Positions 16,545 through 25,046 of a DNA stretch of 42,976 nucleotides are shown piece by piece. Location of the stretch: the NCBI GenBank assembly GCA_034420695.1, contig DAOULB010000001.1:1-42976 (forward strand), given 5' to 3'. A program made the translations under genes and the position numbers. This DNA is from Io17-Chloro-G2 sp034420695 (lineage in GTDB: Bacteria > Chloroflexota > Dehalococcoidia > Lucifugimonadales > UBA3495). The notes below the pieces were generated by a model that saw only the letters and a program-made list of their open reading frames with translations, did no database searches and was not told the DNA's origin. How positions within the stretch are numbered: position 1 is the stretch's first letter; every line of letters begins with the position of its first letter.

Positions 16545-17918
16545 CTACTCCACCATCCACCAAGGGTCTTCCAAACAGCCCTTGACCGTCTGGAGGAACT
16601 CCGCCGCAGGGGCGCCGTCCACCACCCGGTGGTCGAAGGTCAAGCTGAGGAACATCATGGTGGCCTTGGCGAACTCCCCGTCTCGAATCACCGGCTTCTC
16701 CACCGCTCGCCCCACTCCTAGAATCGCCACTTGGGGCGGGTTGATGATCGGCGTGAAAGCATCAATGTCATAGGCTCCCAAGTTGGTGATGGTGAAGCTC
16801 CCCCCGGAAACATCCTGGGGGGTGGAACGGTTCTCCCGGGCCCGCCCGGCCAGCTCCCGGGCCTCCCGGGCAATCTGGCCCAAGCCTTTTTCGGGAACGT
16901 CACGAAGCACCGGCGTCACCAATCCCTCCGGCAAAGACACCGCCAAGCCGATGTTCACCTGCTCCATCAAATGAATCGAGTCGCCCGTCTGGATGGCGTT
17001 CAGCCGGGGGTGCTGCTGCAGCGCTTTAGCCGCAGCCTTCGCCACCAAGTGTAGCGGGCTGAGGTTGCCGCCCTCCATGTGCCGCGACAATCCTTCCCGC
17101 AGCAGCATAGCCTGGGTGACGTCAGCCTCGGTGGTCAGGGTGACCTGGGCCATGGTCTGCAGGCTCTGCAACATCCGGGAGGCAATAGTCTGGCGAATCC
17201 CTTCCATCGGGATCGATGGTGAAACCGGCCCAGCGCGATATTGGCCCGGCTCTTCGTAATCCCCGACGACAGTGTCCCCGGACCCCTGTCCCTCGCTCTC
17301 CACCGCCCGTTCCACGTCGGCAATCACAATACGTCCATTGGGGCCGCTCCCCTGCACCACCGCCAAGTCTATGCCCCGTTCCCTGGCCAATCGCCGGGCC
17401 GCTGGCACCACCTGTACCCTTGGAGCAGAGGCTCCTTCCGGCTCCTCACTTCCTTCCTTGACAACTTCAATGGCCCGCTCGACGTCAGCGATTAGGATTC
17501 GCCCGTTGGGCCCGCTGCCTTGAACTAACGATAAGTCGATGCCCCGCTCCTTGGCCAGCCGCCGGGCCGCTGGCACCACCTGCGCGCCTGGCCTGCCGGT
17601 CGCCCCCAAAGTGGCAGGCGCTGCCGGAGAGGCCATAGGCCTGGCCGGGGCTTCAGCCGCCTCGCCCGGGATCACCTCGCCGGGAGCAGCTATAACCGCC
17701 AAGACAGCCCTGATGGGTACGGTTTCTCCCTCCGGCACCACTATGCGCGCCACAACACCCGAGGCGAAGGACTCCAATTCGGTGGTGAGCTTGGCAGTCT
17801 CAATCTCTACCAAGGGCTCGCCTTCCTGAATCTCGTCCCCTTCCCTTTTCAGCCACCGCACCACCGTGCCTTCGTCCATTTCCATGCCCCACTGGGGCAG
17901 CAAGATTTCCGTCGGCAT
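16545..17918 (-). CDS. 2-oxoacid dehydrogenase E2 (dihydrolipoyl acyltransferase)
   Basis: A 457-residue acyltransferase, the core of a pyruvate/acetoin-type dehydrogenase complex: it takes the acyl group from E1 on a swinging lipoyl arm and passes it to CoA. The lipoyl domain (about 2-77) has the lipoylated lysine at about 43 in EIETAKLTTE. Two peripheral subunit-binding domains follow, ~112-150 and ~168-206, each with VPAARRLA, RGIDL, VQGSGPNGRI and IADVERA; most E2 proteins of this kind have one. The catalytic domain starts near 235 and ends with FDHRVVDGAPAAEFL, giving His430 and Asp434. It is the last gene of the E1alpha-E1beta-E2 operon. No E3 (dihydrolipoamide dehydrogenase) gene is in the window. 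The duplicate domains differ at DNA level, arguing against an assembly artefact. Confidence 0.93.
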   Translation of the reverse strand: MPTEILLPQWGMEMDEGTVVRWLKREGDEIQEGEPLVEIETAKLTTELESFASGVVARIVVPEGETVPIRAVLAVIAAPGEVIPGEAAEAPARPMASPAAPATLGATGRPGAQVVPAARRLAKERGIDLSLVQGSGPNGRILIADVERAIEVVKEGSEEPEGASAPRVQVVPAARRLARERGIDLAVVQGSGPNGRIVIADVERAVESEGQGSGDTVVGDYEEPGQYRAGPVSPSIPMEGIRQTIASRMLQSLQTMAQVTLTTEADVTQAMLLREGLSRHMEGGNLSPLHLVAKAAAKALQQHPRLNAIQTGDSIHLMEQVNIGLAVSLPEGLVTPVLRDVPEKGLGQIAREARELAGRARENRSTPQDVSGGSFTITNLGAYDIDAFTPIINPPQVAILGVGRAVEKPVIRDGEFAKATMMFLSLTFDHRVVDGAPAAEFLQTVKGCLEDPWWMVE

Positions 17919-17963
17919 ATAGCGTTACCTCAGATTACTGGGCTCAATCGGGCCGGACCCCTG

Positions 17964-18950
17964 CTACCGCATGGTCTCCCGGGCCGCTTCTGCGATGGAC
18001 TCCGCCGTCGGGTAGCACAGTGGCTCCAGGGCCGTGCTGAAGGGTATGTGCACGTTGGCGGTGCCCAGCCTCTGCACCGGGGCTTGCAGCGACCAGAACC
18101 CCTCCATGGCCACGATTGCGGCAATCTCGCTGGCGGCGCTGCACGTCTTGTGGGCCATGTCCACCGTCACCAGCCGGCCCGTCTTGGCCACCGACCCCAG
18201 GATGGTCTCCTTGTCCAAGGGGACCAAGCTACGGGGGTCTATAACCTCCGCCGAAACACCTTCCTGGGCCAAGCTTTCCGCGGCGTCCAGGGCCCGGTGC
18301 ACCATGCCCCCGATGGCGACAATGGTCACGTCGGAACCCTCCCGCTTGACGTCGGCTACCCCCGAGGGCACCGTGAATTCCCCCTCGGGGACATGCCCCC
18401 GGGCTCCCAATATGGTGCGGTCTTCGCAAAACAGCACCGGGTCGTCCTCCCGGATGGCGGTCTTCATCAACCCCTTGCCGTCGTAGGAGTTACTGGGGAA
18501 GACCACCTTGAAGCCGGGAATATGCATAAACACGGGGTAGGACCGGTCAGAGTGGTGAGCCGCCATGCTGCCCCCGTAGTACATGGAAGCCCGGTAAACG
18601 ATAGGCAGGTTGACCTGCCCGCCGAACATGTAGCGCATCTTGGCCGCTTGGCTTACCAGGGAGTCCATTGCGACCCACATAAAGCAGAAGGCGCTCTCGA
18701 CGATGGGGCGCATTCCCACCGCCGCCGCTCCCACCGCTGCGCCCATGAAAGCGTTCTCCGACAGCGGGCAGTCCCGCACCCGGTCCGTGCCGAACTCGGC
18801 AGCCAGCCCGCCCGACGCGCCGTACACCCCCCGTTGAATGTCCTCCCCCATGATGAAGACCCGTTCATCGGCCCTCATCTCTTCCCGCATAGCCTCGTTC
18901 AGGGCCTGTGTCAGGGTGATGTCCCTGGTCTCGGTCTGTGTCTGGGTCAT
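17964..18950 (-). CDS. 2-oxoacid/acetoin dehydrogenase E1 beta subunit
   Basis: A 328-residue transketolase-like E1 beta subunit. It shows TLTQALNEAMREEM at the start, FIMGEDIQRGVYGASGGL, the TPP-site glutamate in PLSENAFMGAAVGAA, YYGGSMAAHHSDRSYPVF and the C-terminal EVIDPRSLVPLDKETI, all standard. With E1 alpha it decarboxylates a 2-oxoacid or acetoin on TPP and loads E2. A longer frame begins at 19019, but ATG 18950 (MTQTQTETRD) has AGGAGG at ideal spacing. The gene lies 65 bases after E1 alpha and 45 before E2. Sequence alone does not separate pyruvate, acetoin and branched-chain specificity; the split alpha/beta form fits acetoin or pyruvate. Confidence 0.93.
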   Translation of the reverse strand: MTQTQTETRDITLTQALNEAMREEMRADERVFIMGEDIQRGVYGASGGLAAEFGTDRVRDCPLSENAFMGAAVGAAAVGMRPIVESAFCFMWVAMDSLVSQAAKMRYMFGGQVNLPIVYRASMYYGGSMAAHHSDRSYPVFMHIPGFKVVFPSNSYDGKGLMKTAIREDDPVLFCEDRTILGARGHVPEGEFTVPSGVADVKREGSDVTIVAIGGMVHRALDAAESLAQEGVSAEVIDPRSLVPLDKETILGSVAKTGRLVTVDMAHKTCSAASEIAAIVAMEGFWSLQAPVQRLGTANVHIPFSTALEPLCYPTAESIAEAARETMR

Positions 18951-19015
18951 GGTTTCCTCCTGGAGTTCCCCGGTTGGTAAATCGCTGGCAGTTTGAAGAG
19001 AGGTTGCCTGCCTCC

Positions 19016-20005
19016 TCACTCCAGCGGAATTGGGTTGGCAAACATGTCCTCGAATAGGTCGCCTGGCTCCGGGTAGGGGCTCTGGCGGGCGAACTCGGTC
19101 GCCTCGTCTATTTCGGCGGAGATCTCCGCCTCCATCGCATCCAGCTCTTCCTGGGTGGCAATGCCTTGGGACAGCAGCACTTCTCTATGGATGACTATTG
19201 GGTCCCGCAGCTTCCACTGCTCGACTTCTTCGTCGTCCCGGTAAGAGTCCCGCACTATCCTGTTCAGTCCCAGGGAATGGTCATAGTACCGGTAGGTGCG
19301 CCCCTCGATGAGGGACGGCCCCTGACCGGCCCGGGCCCGGGCCACCGCTTGGGACACCGCCTCGAACATGGCGATGCAGTCCTGGCCGTCCACCAGCACT
19401 CCCGGAATGTTATATGCCGCCGCGCGGTCGGAAATGTTGTCCGAGGCCACCATCTGCTTGAAGCTGCTGGTCACCGCGTACTGGTTGTTCTCGCAGAGGA
19501 ACACCACCGGCAGCTTCCAGACCGCCGCCAAGTTCACCGACTCGTGGAAAGCACCTTCGTTGCTGGCCCCGTCGCCGAAGAAGGGCACCGCCACCCGGTC
19601 CGTCCCCTGCAACTGGCTGCCCAAGGCCGCCCCCACTGCAGTGGGAATCGACGACCCCAGGATGCCCGACTCCCCCAGGATCCCCACGCTGAAGTCCGCC
19701 AAGTGCATGGAGCCGCCCTTGCCCTTGCAGAAGCCGGTGCTCTTCCCCAGCAGCTCCGCCATGGCCTTCTTCACGTCGCCGCCCTTGGCGATGGGATGCC
19801 CGTGGGAGCGGTGGTTGCCGGTCATCCAGTCGTCGTCCCGCAGGGCCAGGCAGGCCCCCACCGCCACCGCTTCCTCCCCGATGTATGAGTGGGCGGCCCC
19901 CACGATCTCTCCCCTTTCCACCAATTGGATAACCCGTTCCTCAAACCGCCGTATCCGCAGCATGCGGCGCAGCATTTCCATCAACAGGGTCTTGTCTTCC
20001 AGCAT
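19016..20005 (-). CDS. 2-oxoacid/acetoin dehydrogenase E1 alpha subunit
   Basis: A 329-residue TPP-binding E1 alpha subunit. Key parts are RIRRFEERV, IGEEAVAVGACLAL, NHRSHGHPIAKGGD, GKGGSMHLAD, and the TPP/Mg motif that opens with FFGDGASNEGAFHES and closes with CENNQYAV. HRSHGHPIAKG is the region where acetoin and pyruvate enzymes place the histidines that hold the substrate. The frame opens at ATG 20044, but that site lacks a ribosome signal; ATG 20005 follows GGGGGA and starts the family's usual N terminus. It leads the E1alpha-E1beta-E2 operon. The upstream D-aminoacylase transcript ends at tandem hairpins 20104-20171, so this operon should have its own promoter near 20010-20100. Confidence 0.93.
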   Translation of the reverse strand: MLEDKTLLMEMLRRMLRIRRFEERVIQLVERGEIVGAAHSYIGEEAVAVGACLALRDDDWMTGNHRSHGHPIAKGGDVKKAMAELLGKSTGFCKGKGGSMHLADFSVGILGESGILGSSIPTAVGAALGSQLQGTDRVAVPFFGDGASNEGAFHESVNLAAVWKLPVVFLCENNQYAVTSSFKQMVASDNISDRAAAYNIPGVLVDGQDCIAMFEAVSQAVARARAGQGPSLIEGRTYRYYDHSLGLNRIVRDSYRDDEEVEQWKLRDPIVIHREVLLSQGIATQEELDAMEAEISAEIDEATEFARQSPYPEPGDLFEDMFANPIPLE

Positions 20006-20103
20006 GATTCCCCCAAAACCACTTGTCGTATCGCCCCCAATCATACCAACAGCCTGGAGCCTGGGCTATAGATGCCAAGGCTACAGGGTTGCCGGAAAAG
20101 AAC

Positions 20104-20171
20104 AAACAGGCCGGGAAGCATCGCCCCGCGGCCTGTTTGAAGGGGCCGGAGCAGGGTAGCGCCGGCCCCTT
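20104..20171 (-). terminator. Two tandem terminator hairpins
   Basis: Two inverted repeats stand back to back after the D-aminoacylase stop. AAGGGGCCGG/CCGGCCCCTT (20140-20171) comes first on the minus strand, then AAACAGGCCG/CGGCCTGTTT (20104-20138), which is followed by TGTTTGTTCTTTT in the minus direction. The second has the form of a rho-independent terminator. Confidence 0.75.
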
Positions 20172-20185
20172 GATTCCTCTGCCCC

Positions 20186-21946
20186 CTACCGGGCCGGATC
20201 GTACAACGGCCCCCGGATTACCCGCCCCGGCAGGGCTCCGGTGTGCTCGTTGTTTTCCAGCAGCACCTCGCCGTTCACGATGACGTAGTCGATGCCGACG
20301 GCGTCCCTCTTGACGTGCAGCGACGCCGGGTCCGGGAAGTCGAACACCGGCTCCCTGGGCTTCGAATCAATGGTGTCCGGGTCGAAGATGACAATGTCAG
20401 CTACCCTTCCCGGCGAAATGAAGCCAATGTCCTCCAAGTCATGCATCAGGGCCGTCTTGCCCGTCATCCGGTATACCGCGTCCTCCAAGGTCATAACCTG
20501 CTTTTCCCGCACCCAGTAGCTCAGGAGCCTGGTGCTGTACTCGAACCGGTCCATCTTGTCTGGCCGGGCCCCGCCGTCGGTGGTGCCGATGACCGTGTAA
20601 GGCGAGCCCAGAATCTGCCTTTGCGACTCCACGTCGATGTTCCGGTCCACACAGATGAAGTGGGTGCGCAGGTCCTCGTCCAAGGACAGGTCCAGGAAGG
20701 CGTCCATCACGTCCTTGCCCTGCTCCTGGGCCAGCTGCTCTATGCCCTTCCCTTCCACCTTCCGGTTGTGTTCCTGGTAGGTCATGAAGACCTAGACCAA
20801 GTCCCAGCGCCGGTTGAAGCCCCGCATGGCCCGGCCCCGGCGGTCGGTGCCCGTGTCCCCCTGGGCAACGCTGCCCTCCACCGCCTCGGCGCTCATGGAG
20901 GCGCGTATCTCCGCGTCCCGCATGGACTTCATCCTCTCTTCCACCGGCAGGGCCATCACCGAGTCCCAAGTGGACATCCCTTGGAACATGATGTGGGGGC
21001 TGACCAAGTCCTCGTCCTGGGCGGTGTCCAGTCCTTGCCTCAGGTTGAAAATCGGCCCCGCGGTTACCGACAGGCACGAGCCGTAGGCCCTGGCCCCGGC
21101 CCTGAAGGCCTCTTCCAAGCGGTTCAGGTGGTCCTTCCACTCATCCTCCGGAGCATTGATCTGCTGGGAGATGAGGTTGTACATGGCCGGCCGCCCCGTC
21201 TGCAGCGACAGCTCCTTGGACAGTTCCAGCGGCCCGTAAAGCCCCCGGTCCGAACCTCCGGCAATCTGGAAGACCCCGGTGCCCACCTCTCCCAGCACCG
21301 CCGCCAAGGCGTGCCTTTCGTTGTCCGTAGCAATGCCGCAGGGTGATGTGTTGCCGGCCCCGGTGCTGAAGCCCAGCGCTCCGGCCTTCATGCCCTCCCG
21401 CACCACGGCGCGCATGGTCTCTATCTCCTCGGGAGTGGCTTCTACCCGGTGGGAGGCTTCCTCCCCCATCACGTAACGTCGCACTCCGGAGTGGCCGATG
21501 AGTATGCCGGCGTTAACCCCGCGCTTGCGTCCCAGGGCATCCATGTATTCGGCTATCGTCTCCCAAGAAAAATCGATGCCCTTGCGCATGGCCTGCAACG
21601 GCACGTCCTCCCGGTCGGAGAAAAACTCCATGTACCAGTCGTGGTCCCCTGGCCTGGCCGGGGCCAGCACCTGGCCGCACTGTCCCACAATCACCGTGGT
21701 ATTGCCGTTTTGCACCGTGGAACTGCACAGCGGGTCGTACAGCGCCTGGGGGTCGTAATGGGTGTGGTGGTCTATGAAGCCAGGGGCCACCGCCCGGCCT
21801 TCGGCATCTATGACCCTGGTGGCCGTGTCGGTGAACTTGCCTACGCCCACAATCCTCCCGTTCTGCACCGCCACGTCGGCATAATAGGAGGGCCCTCCCG
21901 TCCCGTCGATTACCAGGCCGTTCTTGATGAGCAGATCGTAAGCCAT
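20186..21946 (-). pseudogene. N-acyl-D-amino-acid deacylase (amidohydrolase 3), interrupted by in-frame TAG
   Basis: The minus strand encodes a full-length D-aminoacylase-type amidohydrolase (about 586 codons), broken by one in-frame TAG at 20794-20792 (codon 385). The N-terminal part has MAYDLLIKNGLVIDGTG, the metal-binding PGFIDHHTHYDPQ and GALGFSTGAGNTSP. Immediately before the stop it reads NRRWDLV, and right after it VFMTYQEHNRKVEGKGI, exactly as the family continues. The distal part has IGTTDGGARPDKM with the catalytic Asp region and FISPGRVADIVIFDP. Both halves are needed for a complete active site, so the gene is inactive unless the TAG is read through or is a sequencing error; a TGG-to-TAG change is one simple origin. 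TAG ends many other genes here, so general recoding is excluded. ATG 21946 has GGAGGAAGG upstream. Confidence 0.85.
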
Positions 21947-22257
21947 TGCCCTTCCTCCTGGCGCCCCGTCCAACCGGGGCTGATTGGAAACCCGTTTTTG
22001 CGACGGATGTTGCCTGGACCACGCCGGTAATCGTTACATTTCTGGTACAACCTGACGAAATAGTGCGGCAACCAACCATCAGCATCCCAAGTGTAGCAAA
22101 AAGCTGTAAGGCCATCAAACATTCCCGCAACCCTCAAGGCGTTCTCATTCCAAATATGTGCAAGAATGGGTTAAGCTGTGGCATAACCGTACGGCAAGGT
22201 CGCCAAGGCAAAACGCTGGCCATCCGTTGAGAATAGATTGGGTGAAAAGGGACCGGC
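21947..22257. other. Divergent intergenic region, D-aminoacylase/P450
   Basis: About 310 bases separating two divergent genes, expected to hold both promoters. I see no clear -35/-10 pair, no repeat and no plausible small gene. Confidence 0.5.
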
Positions 22258-23502
22258 TTGACTAACATCGCGTCCGCATTGTTGGAAGCCGCAATCAAGC
22301 CGCTGGCAATACGGATGCTGCTCGCTTGGGAACGGCTGGAGTCCGGAGTGGCCTACAACCTGCTGTCCCAGGACATTAGGGCCGATCCCTACTCAAAATA
22401 TGAAGCACTGCGCCGCAAAGACCCGGTGCATCAAATCCGCCTGCGCAAGTCAACGTGGATTTTGACCCGGTTCGAGGATGCCGACGCTGTACTCCGGGAC
22501 AACCAGCGATTTGGTGTCGCCGGCCGGGACTACGGATACATCCCCTACATCAGCATGCTCGACCAAGACCCACCGGAGCACACTCGCATACGAAACTTGG
22601 TTTCCAAGGCCTTCACTCCTCGCTCCATTGCGGAGCTGGAGCCCCGCATCCGGAACACTGTGGACCAGCTATTGGACCGCCTGGCCGGCCGCAAACGCTT
22701 TGACCTAATCCATGAACTTGCCTACCCCCTGCCGGTAATCATCATCGCCGAAATGCTGGGAGTGCCCCCCGAAGACCGGGAGCAATTCAACGAATGGTCC
22801 AACGTAGCCTCCCTCACCGTTGACCCCTTGCTCAAACCTGAGCAAATAACCCAAGTGCGGCAGACGGTCGAAGAGTTGTTCGACTACTTCGAAGGTATGG
22901 TTGCAGTCCGGCTGGAGCGTCCACAAAACGACCTGATTAGCGCCTTGGTAGCTGCCGAAGAAGAAGGACAGTATCTGAGCCGGGAAGACTTGCTGATAAA
23001 CTTGACCTTGATCCTGGTAGCGGGAAACGAGACCACCCGCAACCTCATCGGCAACGGAACCCTGGCCCTGCTCCACAGCCCGGAACAGTTGCAACGCCTG
23101 CGGGACGAACCGGACCTCTTGGATTCGGCCATAGATGAGCTGCTCCGGTACGACAGCCCGGTGCAACTCGACAGCCGCATAGCCAGGGAGCCGGTGAAAA
23201 TCGGGGCCAAGGAGATTCCCCGGGGCGGGGCGGTTTTGTGCGCGCTGGGGTCGGCGAACCGGGACCCGGAGGCCTTTCCCAATCCGGATGTGCTGGACAT
23301 CGGCCGGACCGAGCGTAACCACCTCGCCTTTGGCCGGGGCATCCACTACTGCTTGGGGTCTCCCCTGGCCCGCTTGGAGGGACGAATCGCCTTCGAGTCC
23401 CTGCTATCCCGGTACCGCTCCATCCACCTGGTTGAAGAGCCTCGATACCGCGACCAGATAGTGTTGCGCGGCCTGGAGGAGCTATGGATAGATGTGGCGT
23501 AG
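22258..23502 (+). CDS. Cytochrome P450
   Basis: A soluble bacterial cytochrome P450 of 414 residues, the normal length. The I-helix oxygen-activation motif is VAGNETTRNLI, the ExxR motif is in DELLRYDSPVQLDSR, and the haem loop FGRGIHYCLGSPLAR places the haem-ligand Cys at 365. MLDQDPPEHTRIRNLVSKAF is the typical C-helix region. It resembles the CYP107/CYP105-type and linalool-hydroxylase-type class I enzymes, which hydroxylate small organic compounds and require a ferredoxin and reductase; neither is in the window. The start is taken as TTG 22258 with AAGGGA upstream; a slightly different start cannot be excluded. The selenoprotein-like peroxiredoxin lies 150 bases downstream on the same strand. 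Confidence 0.92.
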   Translation: MTNIASALLEAAIKPLAIRMLLAWERLESGVAYNLLSQDIRADPYSKYEALRRKDPVHQIRLRKSTWILTRFEDADAVLRDNQRFGVAGRDYGYIPYISMLDQDPPEHTRIRNLVSKAFTPRSIAELEPRIRNTVDQLLDRLAGRKRFDLIHELAYPLPVIIIAEMLGVPPEDREQFNEWSNVASLTVDPLLKPEQITQVRQTVEELFDYFEGMVAVRLERPQNDLISALVAAEEEGQYLSREDLLINLTLILVAGNETTRNLIGNGTLALLHSPEQLQRLRDEPDLLDSAIDELLRYDSPVQLDSRIAREPVKIGAKEIPRGGAVLCALGSANRDPEAFPNPDVLDIGRTERNHLAFGRGIHYCLGSPLARLEGRIAFESLLSRYRSIHLVEEPRYRDQIVLRGLEELWIDVA

Positions 23503-23651
23503 GCAACCGTATGATGGCCGGACCGCGGCCCGGTCTAATTTGTTGAGCACAAGGGCGCGACCGCCCGGCTTTGACTCATCACGGCCCACCTGCTGAAGGG
23601 GCCTGGAAAGGGCCAAAAGAGATTCTATTCTTTCAGAAAAGGAGACCCCCA

Positions 23652-24110
23652 ATGCTTAACCCGGGTGACCCCGCTCCCGACTTCACCACCACCGACCACA
23701 ACGGCGAAGAATTCCGGCTGTCCGGCCTCCAGGGCAGCAAGGTCTGGCTGTGGTTCTTTACCTCGCCCGGAGGCAACAATTGAACCCGCCACGGTCACGG
23801 GTACCGTGACAACCATGCCGAATTCCAGAGCAGGAATATCCTGGTCTACGGTGTGAACAACCGGGACCAAGAGGCGTCCCGGGCTTGGGTGGAGTCGGAA
23901 GGCCTGCCATTCCCCGTTCTCCACGACCCCGACCAAGCCATAGCAGTAGCCTTCGGCCTCTCCAACGCCGATGACGACCAGTACTTGGCCAACCCTGCCG
24001 AAGGAAGGCGCCCCGCGGTGATAATCGACGAGCAGGGCCTCATCCTGCGGGTGCTGCCCGACCTGTCCACCGTGGAACAGCAAAATGAGGCCTTGGCCGG
24101 ACTGGAGTAG
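23652..24110 (+). CDS. Peroxiredoxin (BCP/PrxQ-like), probable selenoprotein with UGA-encoded Sec44
   Basis: Reading through an in-frame TGA at 23781-23783, this is one 152-residue peroxiredoxin, the usual length for the BCP/PrxQ group. It starts MLNPGDPAPDFTTTDHNGEE (AGGAG upstream), then VWLWFFTSPGGNN, the TGA, TRHGHGYRDNHAEF, NILVYGVNNRD, GLPFPVLHDP and a thioredoxin-fold end (PAVIIDEQGLILRVLP). Aligned with FYPKDNTPGC-TKEACGFRDN of ordinary members, the TGA falls exactly on the peroxidatic Cys with no gap on either side. It therefore probably encodes selenocysteine. A hairpin of SECIS form follows at once. Such enzymes reduce peroxides using thioredoxin or thiols; Sec speeds attack on the peroxide. 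The Thr normally three residues before the Cys is absent (GGNN). A gene caller would split it into two fragments. A nonsense mutation is the alternative. Confidence 0.78.
23781..23810 (+). promoter_or_regulatory. Putative bacterial SECIS element
   Basis: Just after the TGA the message can fold a perfect 7-bp stem, GTCACGG (23794-23800) with CCGTGAC (23804-23810), around the loop GTA. The loop's first base is G, 18 bases past the TGA. A short G-containing apical loop at this distance is what the selenocysteine elongation factor SelB recognises in bacteria. It lies wholly inside the reading frame, as bacterial SECIS elements do. Confidence 0.65.
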
Positions 24111-24177
24111 GGACTGCGGTAAGGCAGCAAGTAGATGAAGGGTAGGTAGGTAGGCAAATAGGTAGGAAGCGGCCCGG

Positions 24178-24963
24178 CTACTCCCAGATTCTCCTGCCGC
24201 AGTGGGGGCAGACCATGGTCTCCCGGTTGCGCCGCTGGATTTCCTCCAAGAAACCCGATCCCAGGATGCCCGCCGGCAGCGCAAACATTCCGATTCCCAT
24301 GATGGCTATCACTCCGGCCATAACCTTTCCCATGGGAGTCACCGGGGAGACGTCGCCATACCCCACCGTCGTCAGTGTTATAACGCTCCACCACATCGCT
24401 TCCGGGATGCTGGCAAACGCCACCGGCTGGGCCTTGTGCTCCGCAAAATACATCAGCGCCGAAGCCAGCACCAGCATCACCGTCAGCATCAATGCCACGG
24501 TCAACAACTCGTACGCCTTGTCCTGAAACACCGTTCCCAGGGTCCTGATGCCCCTGAAATACCTCCCCAAGCGGGCCGCCCTGGCCACCAGCCGCACCGC
24601 CCGCAGGAACCGCAGGTCCGACAAGCCCAAAAATGGCAGGAAGAACGGCAATATCGCCAGCAGGTCGATCAGGAGCAGCGGCGTCAGCGCGAAGCGGAGC
24701 CTCCCAATCACCGGATTGGAATACTTGGGGTCGGCGGTGCAAGCCCACAACCGCACCGCGTATTCGGCCAGGAAAATGGATATCGAGACCGCTTCCAAGT
24801 AGCGGAAAAATCCCGGCATCGCCGCATAGATCGACCCGACGGTGCCCAGGATCAGGGCGGCCGTATTCAGCAGGATCAGGCCTATGATGAACAGGTCGAA
24901 TGTCCGGCTGAGCCGGTCGCCTTCCGAGGCGGTTTCCAGTATTTCGTGAATGCGTCTCTGCAA
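24178..24963 (-). CDS. Voltage-gated-type K+ channel (ion transport family) with C-terminal CPHC motif
   Basis: A 261-residue six-transmembrane ion channel. The selectivity filter TVGYGD is at 199-204, preceded by the pore helix EAMWWSVITLT. The S4 segment RFLRAVRLVARAARLGRYFR carries arginines at roughly every third place, so it should sense voltage. FLAEYAVRLWACT marks S2. It moves K+ across the inner membrane. After S6 (MAGVIAIMGIGMFALPAGIL) comes a short cytoplasmic tail ending MVCPHCGRRIWE, where Cys252 and Cys255 form a zinc-ribbon-like half motif; four of these pairs in the tetramer could bind metal. It stands after an LLM gene on the same strand with 83 bases between, possibly unrelated in function. 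Confidence 0.93.
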   Translation of the reverse strand: MQRRIHEILETASEGDRLSRTFDLFIIGLILLNTAALILGTVGSIYAAMPGFFRYLEAVSISIFLAEYAVRLWACTADPKYSNPVIGRLRFALTPLLLIDLLAILPFFLPFLGLSDLRFLRAVRLVARAARLGRYFRGIRTLGTVFQDKAYELLTVALMLTVMLVLASALMYFAEHKAQPVAFASIPEAMWWSVITLTTVGYGDVSPVTPMGKVMAGVIAIMGIGMFALPAGILGSGFLEEIQRRNRETMVCPHCGRRIWE

Positions 24964-25046
24964 GGCCTCAATAATCCTCGATGGGGCTCGATGGGGCTCT
25001 ATGGATAGATTCCCGGACGCTCCGGCCGGCGGGCGAAGATCAAACC

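Noticed and set aside
343..20794. Recoding of TAG as an amino acid, because two genes carry in-frame TAG
   Set aside because: Many intact genes in the window end with TAG, and one of the two interrupted genes also has a frameshift; local lesions or errors explain it better.
23853..24110. Separate short gene starting at GTG 23853
   Set aside because: It lacks a ribosome site and the N-terminal half of the peroxiredoxin fold; the frame continues from 23652 through the TGA.
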